NCBI GenBank assembly: GCA_003243445.1 | Contig: QFQQ01000035.1 | Span: forward strand, 1 to 64,000 | From: Citrobacter freundii | Lineage (GTDB): Bacteria; Bacteroidota; Bacteroidia; Chitinophagales; Chitinophagaceae | Reading direction: 5' to 3' | Length of the DNA stretch: 64,000 nt | Shown here: one piece after another, positions 53,796 to 63,346 of the stretch | Position numbering within the stretch: the stretch's first letter is position 1 | Layout of the letters: every line of letters starts with the position of its first letter | Notes under the pieces: generated by a model | Told to the model about the DNA's origin: nothing | What the model saw: the letters and a program-made list of their open reading frames with translations, nothing else | Databases searched by the model: none | Program-made: the position numbers and the translations under genes

Positions 53796-54713
53796 ATGAA
53801 CCGCATACTCTTTCCCGTTTTCACCCTTTGTCTGTTGCAACTCCTTTTTGCCTGCAAGAACAGCAATACTGCCTCAAACAACGTATTAACCATCGCCAAT
53901 GAAGCACTTCTCAACTCGATCGCTTCCACTGAAAGTGCAACAGAAAACGTACTTCTTGCATTCCAGGAAAAGAAAGCTGACCCATTCACTGCCGATAAAG
54001 CAAAGTTCTTTGAGCCAACCCTTCTTACCGTAGATAACCAGGCAAACGATCTTGTCAGCAGAATAGAACGGATCAAAGATGAAGTATGGAAAGAACGGAA
54101 TAACCGGACAGTCAGCGGCAAGATCCTGAAGCAGACAGACAGTCTGCCGGCCATGATATTATCCTTTCGCAACTTCATCAGACAGACGAATCCTTATCTC
54201 GCAGGTGAAGCAAAAAGAAAGCCCATACTGTTTGCCGAAAAGTTTGATCAGCAGATCATCAATGGAGAATCTGTTAACAAGCTGCTGTTTGAATCCACCT
54301 CTCCACTGGAAACCACTTTATTGCTTAGCCGGTTTCAATTGAGCATTCGCGAATTAGCGCTCGGTAACGCGGTTACCCTTCTTGAGAATACCGCCCGCCG
54401 TTCACTGATCTGCACATTCATTATGCCGTTGATCAGCCAAAGCCACCAGGTGCTTCGACCTAATGGTCAATTGACCCTTGATATCGCATTGGGTGAGATC
54501 AGGTACAATGGATTACAAAAAGTAACAGCAAATGGAAAAGAAGTTCCGCAGGATGAAAAAGGTATTTGTAAAGCAACTTTCACCGCGCCTGCAACTCCGG
54601 GAAAATACAGCATACCTGTTGTGGCCAGTTATACGGACCAGGACGGAAAAGAGTGGATGATAAAGAAAGATATCCAATATGAAGTGACGGCCTGTGAAGG
54701 AAAAGACAAGTAA
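53796..54713 (+). CDS. GldM-like lipoprotein
   Basis: A 305-residue lipoprotein (MNRILFPVFTLCLLQLLFAC, Cys20). The mature part looks like the N-terminal and Ig-like parts of gliding-motility GldM: helical stretch 30-200, then TPGKYSIPVVASYTDQDGKEWMIKKDIQYEV. GldM itself is about 510 residues with a TM anchor; this is a shorter, lipid-anchored relative and not in a gld operon. A role in T9SS/gliding is not implied. Confidence 0.6.
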   Translation: MNRILFPVFTLCLLQLLFACKNSNTASNNVLTIANEALLNSIASTESATENVLLAFQEKKADPFTADKAKFFEPTLLTVDNQANDLVSRIERIKDEVWKERNNRTVSGKILKQTDSLPAMILSFRNFIRQTNPYLAGEAKRKPILFAEKFDQQIINGESVNKLLFESTSPLETTLLLSRFQLSIRELALGNAVTLLENTARRSLICTFIMPLISQSHQVLRPNGQLTLDIALGEIRYNGLQKVTANGKEVPQDEKGICKATFTAPATPGKYSIPVVASYTDQDGKEWMIKKDIQYEVTACEGKDK

Positions 54714-54740
54714 GCCTGTTCTTCAGAGCACAGATCATTC

Positions 54741-54964
54741 ACACTTCCAAAGCCGGCAAACTTTTCCGCACGGGCCTGCTCCCATAACCCGTCAGGTTAA
54801 AAAAGGACTGACGGCTATAGGGCCTGCTCCGCACGCAAAAGATCTGTGTGGCCCTGCCTGCTGATACCCGGGACACAACTTGATATACTCTTGGATGGCT
54901 TAAAGCTTTGAAATGAAGAATAAGAAAATGAACGGAATGGAAATAATGGAGATAGAAGCTGCAA
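54741..54964 (+). pseudogene. Broken relative of the 43596 gene
   Basis: TSKAGKLFRT at 54741-54770 and SFEMKNKKMNGMEIMEIEA at about 54904-54960 match SKTGKLLRT and SYEMKNKKMNGMEIIEV of the 43596 protein; between them the frame shifts and most of the middle is deleted. A 37-nt hairpin insertion (CCCGTCAG/CTGACGG) is flanked by the direct repeat GGGCCTGCTCC at 54772 and 54820. It fills the gap before 55206. Confidence 0.75.
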
Positions 54965-55205
54965 AGTGTCTGACATCTTCTGTTTCCTCCCAGGTAAGAC
55001 TAACCTAAAGTTGATGCCTTACCCACTACACTACACGCAACCGCATACAAATAAATAAAAACAATCAATAAGATAATGGCAACGATCATTAAAACACGCA
55101 TCCACATAAATTTTGGTATAGTTAACAGCAGTAAGAAGCACGTGTCAATAAATTCCATAGACGGAAGATCTACCCCGGAATAATCATTATCTTACTTCTT
55201 GAATT

Positions 55206-55748
55206 ATGTCAATTACAACGCGCCTGCTGTTATCCTTGTTCTTCCTTTTTGGCTCCGCCACTTTCTGTGCATCGCAGAGCACCGGTATCGATACGCTCAG
55301 GTTGTCAAAAACAGTTGCTATCCAGCTCCAGCGATTGGCAAATGCCATGATGAAAGGCGATTATGAAACTCTTGCAAAAACAACCTATCCTTCCTTACTG
55401 GCAAAAGCAGGAGGACCGGCGAAAGCAGTTGCTAAAATAAAAGCTGAAATGGAAGAAATGCTCACAGAAGGCATCTCTTTTGATTCGGTGTATACTGGTA
55501 CCCCAGTTAGCTTTGTGACCGCTGGTCCCGAAATTCATACGCTCATTCCTCAAACCATTCTTCTAACGGTCAAGGGTCGTAAACTGAAATCAGATAGTTT
55601 TATGATCGGGATCACGTCGGACAAAGGGAACACCTGGTATTTTATCGATGTGTCATCTAATGACGAAGAAAGCATCAGGCAGATTCTTCCTCACTATAAT
55701 CCTGCACTCAAAATTCCGGCAAGGCAACCTCCTACGCGGATTCAATAA
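55206..55748 (+). CDS. Secreted hypothetical protein
   Basis: A 180-residue protein with a signal peptide (MSITTRLLLSLFFLFGSATFCASQ). The mature domain (LANAMMKGDYETLAKTTYPSLL ... FMIGITSDKGNTWYFIDVSS) resembles a small NTF2-like/cystatin-like fold. It is 29 nt before the MORN-repeat gene and may be cotranscribed. Confidence 0.65.
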   Translation: MSITTRLLLSLFFLFGSATFCASQSTGIDTLRLSKTVAIQLQRLANAMMKGDYETLAKTTYPSLLAKAGGPAKAVAKIKAEMEEMLTEGISFDSVYTGTPVSFVTAGPEIHTLIPQTILLTVKGRKLKSDSFMIGITSDKGNTWYFIDVSSNDEESIRQILPHYNPALKIPARQPPTRIQ

Positions 55749-55777
55749 TACTAATCACAAAATATTTGCAATCTATC

Positions 55778-56611
55778 ATGAAAAACTTTTTATTACTGTT
55801 CGGCATCATGATTTGTTCCGTTGGCGCTTCTTCCCAAAAGATCGTTTTGGTGAAGGATAGTATCATGAATGCCTATATGAAAAGTGGTTTTGCAACAAAA
55901 AATTTTCGCCCTGACGGCCACATGGATAATGAATACATGCGTCAGGGACAATGGAAGGACTATGAAGTAATGGAATTTGGTGCTTATCAACTTAACGAAA
56001 AGGCACCGCTAAAAACCACAGGCATGTACCTCGTTTTCGGGGAAGGGGAGTTTATTAATAGTAAACGAACAGGTCCATGGCGCATGTATGTGATTGAAGA
56101 CAAAACATTTCGTAAGATATTGTCACAAACCCTCACCTACCAGGCAGGCAAGGCTGAAGGTCCTTTCACCTACTATTACCCGGACGGGAAAATTGCTCAA
56201 TCAGGGGTATATAAAGCAGGAAAGATCGAAGGTCCGGCAAGCATATTTTATCCGGATGGAACAATCTTTGGCAACCAGCTATTTATTGCGGACAAAAAAG
56301 ATGGCCGTCAGGAATATTTTTATCCGGACGGTAAACTGAATTTTTTTTATACTTATGTAAATGGTATACGGGAAGGCGCGTACGAATCCTATTATCCCAA
56401 TGGACAGCCTAAGGAATTCTATCATCTCGTTGGAGACAGCCTCAATGGCATTTACCGTTATTATTACCCCTCTGGTCAACTCTGGACAGAGAAGGAATAT
56501 AAAAATGGCCTGACCTGGAACATAACCGGAACCTACGATAAGGCTATCCCCTCTCACAATTCCACCTCCATAAACACCAACCACTCCCTCAACCTTTCCG
56601 GCAACTCATAA
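55778..56611 (+). CDS. Exported MORN-repeat (YwqK-like) protein
   Basis: A 277-residue protein with a signal peptide (MKNFLLLFGIMICSVGASS) and about five YwqK/MORN-type repeats of the form G-x-x-x-YYYPDGK (PFTYYYPDGK, ASIFYPDGT, QEYFYPDGK, YESYYPNGQ, YRYYYPSGQ). YwqK is called an antitoxin in some databases but has no such proven role here. Its 3' end overlaps the convergent GNAT gene by 58 bp. Confidence 0.8.
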   Translation: MKNFLLLFGIMICSVGASSQKIVLVKDSIMNAYMKSGFATKNFRPDGHMDNEYMRQGQWKDYEVMEFGAYQLNEKAPLKTTGMYLVFGEGEFINSKRTGPWRMYVIEDKTFRKILSQTLTYQAGKAEGPFTYYYPDGKIAQSGVYKAGKIEGPASIFYPDGTIFGNQLFIADKKDGRQEYFYPDGKLNFFYTYVNGIREGAYESYYPNGQPKEFYHLVGDSLNGIYRYYYPSGQLWTEKEYKNGLTWNITGTYDKAIPSHNSTSINTNHSLNLSGNS

Positions 56612-57075
56612 TACGGCTCACAATCCACAAAACCAATCTTATGATAAAGTCGCTGTGCTTCGATCTGCCGGTGACTCGTATCCAGTTTCATCTTATGGAA
56701 ACCTAGTGCCCGCGCTTTTTCAACGATCGCAACCGCCAGTGTTTTGCCTACTCCCGCACCCTGGAACCGCGGATAAACAAACATGCGCTTCATCTCGCAG
56801 CTTTCCGCGTCGATTCTCTTAAGCGCCACGCAGCCGGCCGGCTCTTCATTATAGTAGGCGAGTAGCAAAGCTCCATCCGGATATACATACTTCCCGGGTA
56901 ATTCCTCCAGTTCCTTATCAAAACTGGCCTTATCGAAATATTCACTGATCAGTTCCTTATCCTCGGTATGGCGCTCGAAATGCCATTGAACAAAAGTTCG
57001 AAGCAGCTCCCGAACGGGTTCTGCACTGGACGGATCAGTAATATCGACGACTTGTAGCTGGGATGTTGTTGTCAT
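56554..57075 (-). CDS. GNAT N-acetyltransferase
   Basis: A 173-residue GNAT protein: MKRMFVYPRFQGAGVGKTLAVAIVEKA is the acetyl-CoA loop and AQRLYHKIGF the last helix. The acceptor is unknown. It overlaps the convergent MORN gene at the 3' end. Confidence 0.85.
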   Translation of the reverse strand: MTTTSQLQVVDITDPSSAEPVRELLRTFVQWHFERHTEDKELISEYFDKASFDKELEELPGKYVYPDGALLLAYYNEEPAGCVALKRIDAESCEMKRMFVYPRFQGAGVGKTLAVAIVEKARALGFHKMKLDTSHRQIEAQRLYHKIGFVDCEPYYELPERLREWLVFMEVEL

Positions 57076-57152
57076 ACCTCAGAAAGGATTTTGGATGAAA
57101 TGAATCAACCGGCCAGCAGTCATATTGGCTGCAGTAATGAATGTACCATCTT

Positions 57153-57565
57153 TTATCCTTCGTGGGAATCACCTTTTTGGGCGATATGCCTTCTTGAACA
57201 ATTGAGATCGCTATCCTTGATGGCATGAGCGTACTTCTTATATCCGGCATCCACAGCCTTTTGAAAGCTGGTAACGGCTATCGCTTTTTGACCTTCCAGC
57301 GCCTGATAACATGCCAGGTTGTAATACATAGCTGGCAGGTAACCTCTGAATTCATTTTGAATAGCAGGCACTTGCTTCTCGTATTCCTTTAGCCATCCGG
57401 TAGTCAATTCCAGTAGTTGCTTGTAATCCTTCGACTGTGCTGCTGCAGACAGCCTGGTGTTACATGACGTGGTATAGGATCCGAATGCTTCGGCTGTTAG
57501 GGTCTGCTGGGCTTTGGTTAAATAAAATCCAAGGCATAGAATGGGTAACAACAATGTTTTTTCAT
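57153..57565 (-). pseudogene. TPR-like exported protein, frameshifted start
   Basis: A reading frame of about 133 residues (TTG at 57554) begins LLPILCLGFYLTKAQ, which is a signal peptide without its usual MKK. The ATG at 57563-57565 followed by AAAAAA is one base out of frame with it; one more A would give MKKTLLLPILCLGF. The rest is a TPR-type helix pair (MYYNLACYQALEGQKAIAVTSFQKAVDAGYKKY) that stops early. Either a disrupted gene or a sequencing error. Confidence 0.55.
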
Positions 57566-57608
57566 TGATTGTATTGATTTAAGATGTGCGTTTGAAATAT
57601 GCCCGGTA

Positions 57609-58364
57609 TCAGAGGACGTTGAGCATGGCTTTCACTTCTTCCTTCTTTCCCCTGGAGATGGGGACTTCAGACCCATTGGTTAGCAACAAGAAATCGCCCG
57701 AATCCTTTTTCCAGCTTTTAATAAACCGGCTATTGACCAGATGCGACTGATGGCAGCGAATAAACCCATAGTCTTTAAGAATGTCTTCATATTCATAAAT
57801 CGGTTTACTGACCAACAAATCCTCCCCGTCCGCCAGATGAAAGGTCGTATAGTTATTGGATGATTCGCATCGCACAATTTCACCTGTTTTGACATATCTT
57901 ATTTCTTTCATGGTATAGAGCGAAATGCGCTGTTCCTCTTTATCTGCCCGGTTTTTGAGCAACTCCATCAGATTTTCTATTTGGTGATTACCGGCTTTTA
58001 ACCTGTGCTGCCGGATGGCCCGGTCTACAGCAGTTTGAAGTTCACCAATGTCAACTGGCTTGAGGAGATAGTCTATTGCGGCGAAGCGCATAGCCTGTAT
58101 CGCGTACTGATCGTAAGCCGTAACAAAAATGACCTCGAAGCTGGGGCTTGAAAGGCTTCGTAACAAATCAAACCCACTTTCTACCGGCATTTGAATGTCC
58201 AGGAACAATAATTCCGGTTGCACTTTGTTGATCAACGATCTTGCGTCCTGTGCATTAACGGCCGTGCCGCAGATAATCAACTGAGGGCAATACTGCTCCA
58301 GCAATGCTTCCAGGTTCCTAAGGTTATGTTGTTCGTCGTCTATCAGGATAGCTCTGATGCTCAT
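57609..58364 (-). CDS. LytTR response regulator
   Basis: A 251-residue response regulator. Receiver: IDDEQ, phospho-acceptor Asp56 in LLFLDIQMP, and YLLKPVD. LytTR DNA-binding domain from about 145 (EEQRISLYTMKEIRYVKTGEIVRCESSNNYTTFHLADGE ... GFIRCHQSHLVN). It overlaps the sensor gene by 4 bp, so they are coupled. Target genes are not evident. Confidence 0.92.
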   Translation of the reverse strand: MSIRAILIDDEQHNLRNLEALLEQYCPQLIICGTAVNAQDARSLINKVQPELLFLDIQMPVESGFDLLRSLSSPSFEVIFVTAYDQYAIQAMRFAAIDYLLKPVDIGELQTAVDRAIRQHRLKAGNHQIENLMELLKNRADKEEQRISLYTMKEIRYVKTGEIVRCESSNNYTTFHLADGEDLLVSKPIYEYEDILKDYGFIRCHQSHLVNSRFIKSWKKDSGDFLLLTNGSEVPISRGKKEEVKAMLNVL

Positions 58365-59983
58365 AAAAACCAGTTGTTAAATATTAAAGTAATACGGGTG
58401 CCTGAAGGTGAGCTCTGAATTTCAAAGTCGATCTGCTGTTCCGGCTTAAGTTCATTCAATAGCTTGATACGATCACGGGTAAGTTTTAATCCATAACCGG
58501 CCGGCGGGTAATCGGTATTAAAACCGCCTCCATTATCGCTCAGGTCCACCTCCATCGAGTCTTCCGTTCTACTGAAATGAATTTCGATCTTTCCACTTTC
58601 CCGCATAGTGGCAATTCCGTGCTTCACCGCATTTTCAACCAGGGGTTGCAGCAGTAATGATGGAATATTGGTTTCATAACAGTTGATGCCAGGCTGAATA
58701 GTTATCTGACTATGAAAACCAAACCGCAGGTGTTCAAGGTTAAGATAGGTTTCCAGTACGTCTATTTCCTTTATGAGTGGAATTTCATCCTTGTTGCCGC
58801 CCTTTAAGGACTCCCGCATGAGCTTTGCAAAATCGGCCAGGTAAATATTAGCACCCTTAAGATCCTGTTGGTTGATCAATCCCTGTATGGAACTGAGTGC
58901 ATTAAATACAAAGTGCGGATTAAGCTGTGCATGGATCGCCTTTAACTCCAGTTGCAGTTTGGTTTTATTAGCTACTTCCAACTGCGTCCGTCTTTTTTGT
59001 CTTATGAGTAGCAGGAGGAAAACCAATAACCCTGCGCAGGCTGCAATAAAAACACCTGCGGCAATCTTGAACCAGTTGGATTGGTACCAGGCAGGGCTTA
59101 TTTCAAAATTTTTTGCAGTTATATGCTGGGGCTGTGCCGCATAACGGATATTGAGCTGGTATTTTCCTGGTTGATTCGGCTTCAACCATACAAAACTATT
59201 ATCATAGTCATTGTCTTTCCACGGAATAACTACATCACCATTTCGGATCAGCTCATACTGCAATTGTTTCCGGTGATAGATATCTGCTTTCAGAAAGAAG
59301 ATCAGATTGGTATTGGCTGAAGAAAGTTTAATATTCTCCGGTATGAGTTCCTGTCTTGCGGCCTGGTTAGACCAGGGATACTGTAACCGTTGCATAAACG
59401 CATCGAAGTTATCCGATGTATAGATGTTCGTTACAACTGGCTTAATTGATTCCCACGCCACCAAAGCTGTAGCGATGATCTGCTTACCACCGATCTTTCG
59501 CACATCCACGATCAGCATATTGCTCAATTGTGCTTTGTACCCTCCCAGGTAAGCCATTTGAGGCAGCCCGGATTCTTTAATGACGGAAGAGTCGCTAAAC
59601 CGGCTAACGGGAATCCAGGGTTCTACTACCCTGCCTGGATATTCGATCACACGATACTGATAACCGGCCGCCACTCGTTTATCTACCCCGTGCAGAAAGA
59701 AATGAACCCGGGCTGTGTCAAATGTAGTTCGTGCGATAATATTCTTCCCGTGCATGCGCAGAAAGGCAGAATCCTTCAATAATTCGTCAAAGTACTTGCT
59801 TCTTTCATCTGCCACCCAAAAGGAGTTATTGTCTCTGCCGATCGCAATGATCAATCCAATGGAAGATGGATTGTCCATGAGCCCTGAGGGAGCACTTTGA
59901 GAATAAGCGCCCCAATTGATCTGGGCACTGACCAACCGGGCTAAGCAAACAAAAAAAAGTAATAATGTCGCCGCTTTTCTCAT
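58361..59983 (-). CDS. LytS-type sensor histidine kinase
   Basis: A 540-residue kinase: signal peptide, an extracytoplasmic beta region (25-300), one TM helix (FKIAAGVFIAACAGLLVFLLLL), the His_kinase domain LKAIHAQLNPHFVFNALSSIQGLI (phospho-acceptor His) and an ATPase with DNGGGFN. It pairs with the LytTR regulator. The extracellular part has Ig-like strands, ligand unknown. Confidence 0.92.
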   Translation of the reverse strand: MRKAATLLLFFVCLARLVSAQINWGAYSQSAPSGLMDNPSSIGLIIAIGRDNNSFWVADERSKYFDELLKDSAFLRMHGKNIIARTTFDTARVHFFLHGVDKRVAAGYQYRVIEYPGRVVEPWIPVSRFSDSSVIKESGLPQMAYLGGYKAQLSNMLIVDVRKIGGKQIIATALVAWESIKPVVTNIYTSDNFDAFMQRLQYPWSNQAARQELIPENIKLSSANTNLIFFLKADIYHRKQLQYELIRNGDVVIPWKDNDYDNSFVWLKPNQPGKYQLNIRYAAQPQHITAKNFEISPAWYQSNWFKIAAGVFIAACAGLLVFLLLLIRQKRRTQLEVANKTKLQLELKAIHAQLNPHFVFNALSSIQGLINQQDLKGANIYLADFAKLMRESLKGGNKDEIPLIKEIDVLETYLNLEHLRFGFHSQITIQPGINCYETNIPSLLLQPLVENAVKHGIATMRESGKIEIHFSRTEDSMEVDLSDNGGGFNTDYPPAGYGLKLTRDRIKLLNELKPEQQIDFEIQSSPSGTRITLIFNNWFL

Positions 59984-60180
59984 CCAAACTATTTAACGTG
60001 AAAATCCTTTTTTTTGAGCTATCGGCCCTCGGAAAATGTGAATTCGGAAAGATTAAATGCGAATTGTGCGATATAGCGTATAACGGATCATTGATTCCAA
60101 AGTATTGTGTAATCCGACAGATTGCAGGGGCACCTATGAAACAGCCAAAAGAACTAAAATTATCAGTTATCAGATCTCCG
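59984..60180. other. Gap between the kinase and MITE copy 3
   Basis: About 200 nt with no supported gene or repeat; an 80-residue ORF here has no recognisable content. Confidence 0.4.
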
Positions 60181-60571
60181 GATTTAATTCCAATGTCTTT
60201 TAGTTAAGGAGAAGCACATGCCTTCATTCTATCTTCAATTTTCGGGAAGCCTCACTTGAGCCAACCTCTCCCCGCTCTGTTTCCCCGGGCGATCAAACTT
60301 AGTTCATTGTCGACTTTAAACGACCTTAGACCCGGGGCCGCTCTGAATGCCAGAGACTACCCGCCTCTCAAAACCACGGCCTCTTTGGCTGAGACAGGTT
60401 GGCAATCAGAGCGACCCCGGGTCTGGCAGGAATTAAGTTTGTTATTGGTTTTAGAATGGCCGCCCGGGGAAACAGAGCGGGGAGAGGTGGATCCAAAATA
60501 TACCTTCCGAAAATTGAAGATAGAATGAAGGCATGTGCTTCTCCTTAACTAAAAGACATTGGATTTAATTC
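60181..60571. mobile_element. CAATG..GACATTG MITE-like element (copy 3) with 10-bp duplication
   Basis: Termini at 60191 and 60561 are a perfect inverted repeat of over 50 bp (CAATGTCTTTTAGTTAAGGA and on). They are flanked by the identical 10-mer GATTTAATTC at 60181-60190 and 60562-60571, a clear target duplication. The interior holds two more inverted pairs, CCTCTCCCCGCTCTGTTTCC with its complement and CCGCTCTGAATGCC with its partner, so most of the 371 bp can fold as one cruciform. No ORF of note. Confidence 0.85.
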
Positions 60572-60883
60572 ACATGATCATACTCAAGTCATTCCCGGGC
60601 CCGTCAATGAATTCCTCAAAGTTTTTGCAATAAGGTAAATTTGAATTTTGTATCAATAAGCCGCTCTTAAATAATAGTACCAGCAATACGACCTTGTCAA
60701 GACGTAATACAATCAAGATATAAATAAGATTTATATAAAAATTTTACCATCTCTTACGCTAAGCGCTATATAAAAAATAAATTGTGATCGGGGTTGCATA
60801 ACATCTTGTTTTTGTCAATCTTTGCGACCTCAGTTCACGTAATATGCGATCATATTGCGTTCGCCACAAAAAATTCCAATACT
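60572..60883. other. AT-rich leader of the NHL gene
   Basis: 312 nt, strongly AT-rich. The promoter of the 60884 gene must lie here but no clear box was identified. An in-frame upstream start at 60794 extends the gene but spoils the signal peptide. Confidence 0.4.
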
Positions 60884-63271
60884 ATGACCAACCACACCCT
60901 GAAAGGCAAAGCCTTCTCATCACTGCTTTGCGCGCTCATCATCACATTCGTGCTCCTCGTCTCCTCCACTAACACTCTTAATGCGCAACCAACCGCCTAT
61001 ATCGGTACCTACGCAGGCGCAGGAGGCAGTGGCTATTATGCCGGAGACAATAATAACGCGCTTTCTGCAAAGTTCTCCGCCATGAAAGGCCTTGCGCTGG
61101 ATGCCTCAGGAAACCTCCTTGTCACAGACTATCAGAATGCCTGTATCCGCAAGGTCACCACTGATGGAAAGATAAGCGTGATCGCTGGTATTCCTCAGAG
61201 CGCCGCCGGCGGCACTTCATCCACCTGGCCTAGCGGCCCCGCCACGTCCACCCAGATCCCTTACCCGGGCGGGCATATCACTGTTGCGTCCAACGGTGAT
61301 ATTTATTTTCAGACAGATGGTTTTACGATTGGTAAAATCTCCGGCGGAAATGTATCCTACTTTATTCCGGCGATCATGAGCGGCACCGGCTCGCTGGCAA
61401 GGCACAACACATTAAAAGCCTATGGCAATAACTTGTTTCTTGGATCCGGCAACAGGATCAACGTGATCGACCCTGTGCTTAAAAAACAGACAGCAGCCAT
61501 CACCGTTACTGGTGCAGATAACATTAAAACACTCGCGATCGATGCAAGCGGCAATATGTTCTGCATTGCTGCAAATGGACAGGTGTCAAAAGTGGACGGA
61601 ACCACTTATGCAGTAACCGTACTCGTTGCCGCAAATGCCGATCCGGATCTCTGGGTAAACCAGGGAGACATGGCAATCGATGCAGACGGAAACCTTTATA
61701 TGGCTTATAATTTCAGTTACCTGCTAAAGGTCGCCGCCGGTACCTATACACGAAGCCGCCTTACTCTCAGCACCACTGCAAAGTATATCTCTGTTGCGAT
61801 CACGCCGAATGGAGACATATTTGCAGCCGATCAATCAGGATGTGTGATCACGCGGCGAAGCATGCTCGATGCTAATGCTAACCTGACAAGCCTGACAGCA
61901 AGCCCCGGCACATTGAGTCCTTCTTTTGCCTCCGCCACGATCAACTACACTTCCACTGTTGAAAATAACGTCGATAAATTCAACGTAACGCCGACACTGG
62001 ATGCCGCAACTTCTACTCAACAGGTACGGATCAATAACGGCGCTTACGAAACACTGGCAAGTGGTGCAACCTCCTCCGACATGAATCTTAATGTCGGAAC
62101 TAATACGATCAACGTGGTTGTTTCAGCACAGCACCCATCCTATAAACGTACTTACACAATTACCGTCACACGAAAGGGACTGCCACCGGCCGTTCCCACA
62201 AACCTTGTCACCACGCCTGCATTAAACGGTGTCAAACTCACCTGGGACCCCGTTCCCGGTGCCGGAAGATATAATGTGTATCGCGGTACTTCGCCGGACA
62301 ACCTCACACTGCTGCCTGGCATGCCAACAGTCCAAACCTCCACTACTAATGGCGCCACCGTCGGCATCAGTTATTACTATGCTGTATCGGCAATGGAAAT
62401 AACAGGCGTGGAAGGTGAAAAAACAGCAGCCGTACCGGGTGCGGCAAACATTCCCCCGGTGATTTCCAACCTGACGGTAGCGGGTAACTTCTGGGAAGGC
62501 GCGACTGTCACTGCGGATTACACGTATACCGATGCTGACAACGGACCAGACAACTCGACCTATCTATGGTACCGTTCCACTAACGCTGCCGGCACAGGCA
62601 AAGCATTTACCGGCGGTACAGCCCGGACCTATACACTGACAACGGCCGATGTTGGAAAATATATCAGCGTCAGGGTTGCACCCACTGACGGCATCTCTCC
62701 CGGAACACCCCTTGAAAGCGCAAGAACGTTGGTAGTTGCGGGTACGCTCCCGGTCAAATTGAAATTCTTCGATGCAAAAACCGTGTCCGGTTCAGTAAGA
62801 CTGGATTGGCAAACCCTTACAGAGATCAACAGCCTTCATTTTGCGATAGAGCGCAGCGATAATGGCAGAACCTGGAAAACGATCGGTATGGTGAATGCCA
62901 CAGGTGACAGCTATCTTCCCGTCAATTATTCTTACACAGACAAAGACCCGTCGGCAGGCAACAATTACTACAGGCTGCGGACGGTAGATAGAGATGGCTC
63001 TGAAGAAATCAGCAGTACAGTACAGGTAAATGTCACCTCCCTTTCACAGGAAATTTCAGTATACCCTATCCCTGCATCCAACACTATTTATGTAAAAGGA
63101 ATCGCCGGTAACAGCAGCCTTTCCTATATCATCATGGATCCGGAGGGAAAAACAATAAGAACGGGATTACTGTCAACGCCTGTACAGCAAATTGACATAC
63201 AGGAGCTGAAAAATGGAATTTATTTTCTGAAGGCCGGAAACCAATCTGCGGTAAGATTTATAAAACAATAA
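60884..63271 (+). CDS. T9SS-exported NHL/cadherin-like/FN3 protein
   Basis: A 795-residue exported protein: signal peptide to about LLVSSTNTLNAQ, NHL-type six-blade propeller (20-330; GLALDASGNLLVTDYQNACIRKV, LAIDASGNMFCIAANGQV), a cadherin-like beta-sandwich (LTASPGTLSPSFASATINYTSTVEN), FN3 (VPTNLVTTPALNGVKLTWDPVPGAGRYNVYRG), and a C-terminal T9SS sorting domain (ISVYPIPASNTIYVKGIAG). Likely surface-exposed or released; ligand unknown. Confidence 0.85.
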   Translation: MTNHTLKGKAFSSLLCALIITFVLLVSSTNTLNAQPTAYIGTYAGAGGSGYYAGDNNNALSAKFSAMKGLALDASGNLLVTDYQNACIRKVTTDGKISVIAGIPQSAAGGTSSTWPSGPATSTQIPYPGGHITVASNGDIYFQTDGFTIGKISGGNVSYFIPAIMSGTGSLARHNTLKAYGNNLFLGSGNRINVIDPVLKKQTAAITVTGADNIKTLAIDASGNMFCIAANGQVSKVDGTTYAVTVLVAANADPDLWVNQGDMAIDADGNLYMAYNFSYLLKVAAGTYTRSRLTLSTTAKYISVAITPNGDIFAADQSGCVITRRSMLDANANLTSLTASPGTLSPSFASATINYTSTVENNVDKFNVTPTLDAATSTQQVRINNGAYETLASGATSSDMNLNVGTNTINVVVSAQHPSYKRTYTITVTRKGLPPAVPTNLVTTPALNGVKLTWDPVPGAGRYNVYRGTSPDNLTLLPGMPTVQTSTTNGATVGISYYYAVSAMEITGVEGEKTAAVPGAANIPPVISNLTVAGNFWEGATVTADYTYTDADNGPDNSTYLWYRSTNAAGTGKAFTGGTARTYTLTTADVGKYISVRVAPTDGISPGTPLESARTLVVAGTLPVKLKFFDAKTVSGSVRLDWQTLTEINSLHFAIERSDNGRTWKTIGMVNATGDSYLPVNYSYTDKDPSAGNNYYRLRTVDRDGSEEISSTVQVNVTSLSQEISVYPIPASNTIYVKGIAGNSSLSYIIMDPEGKTIRTGLLSTPVQQIDIQELKNGIYFLKAGNQSAVRFIKQ

Positions 63272-63297
63272 GATTGACACTTATGAAGTGGCTTAAC

Positions 63298-63329
63298 GAA
63301 AAAGCAGGCTATCGTAGCCTGCTTTTTTT
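63298..63329 (+). terminator. Rho-independent terminator of the NHL gene
   Basis: AAAAAGCAGGCTA pairs with TAGCCTGCTTTTT around a TCG loop and is followed by a T run, 27 nt past the stop. Confidence 0.85.
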
Positions 63330-63346
63330 ATTAAGTCATTTCAATC

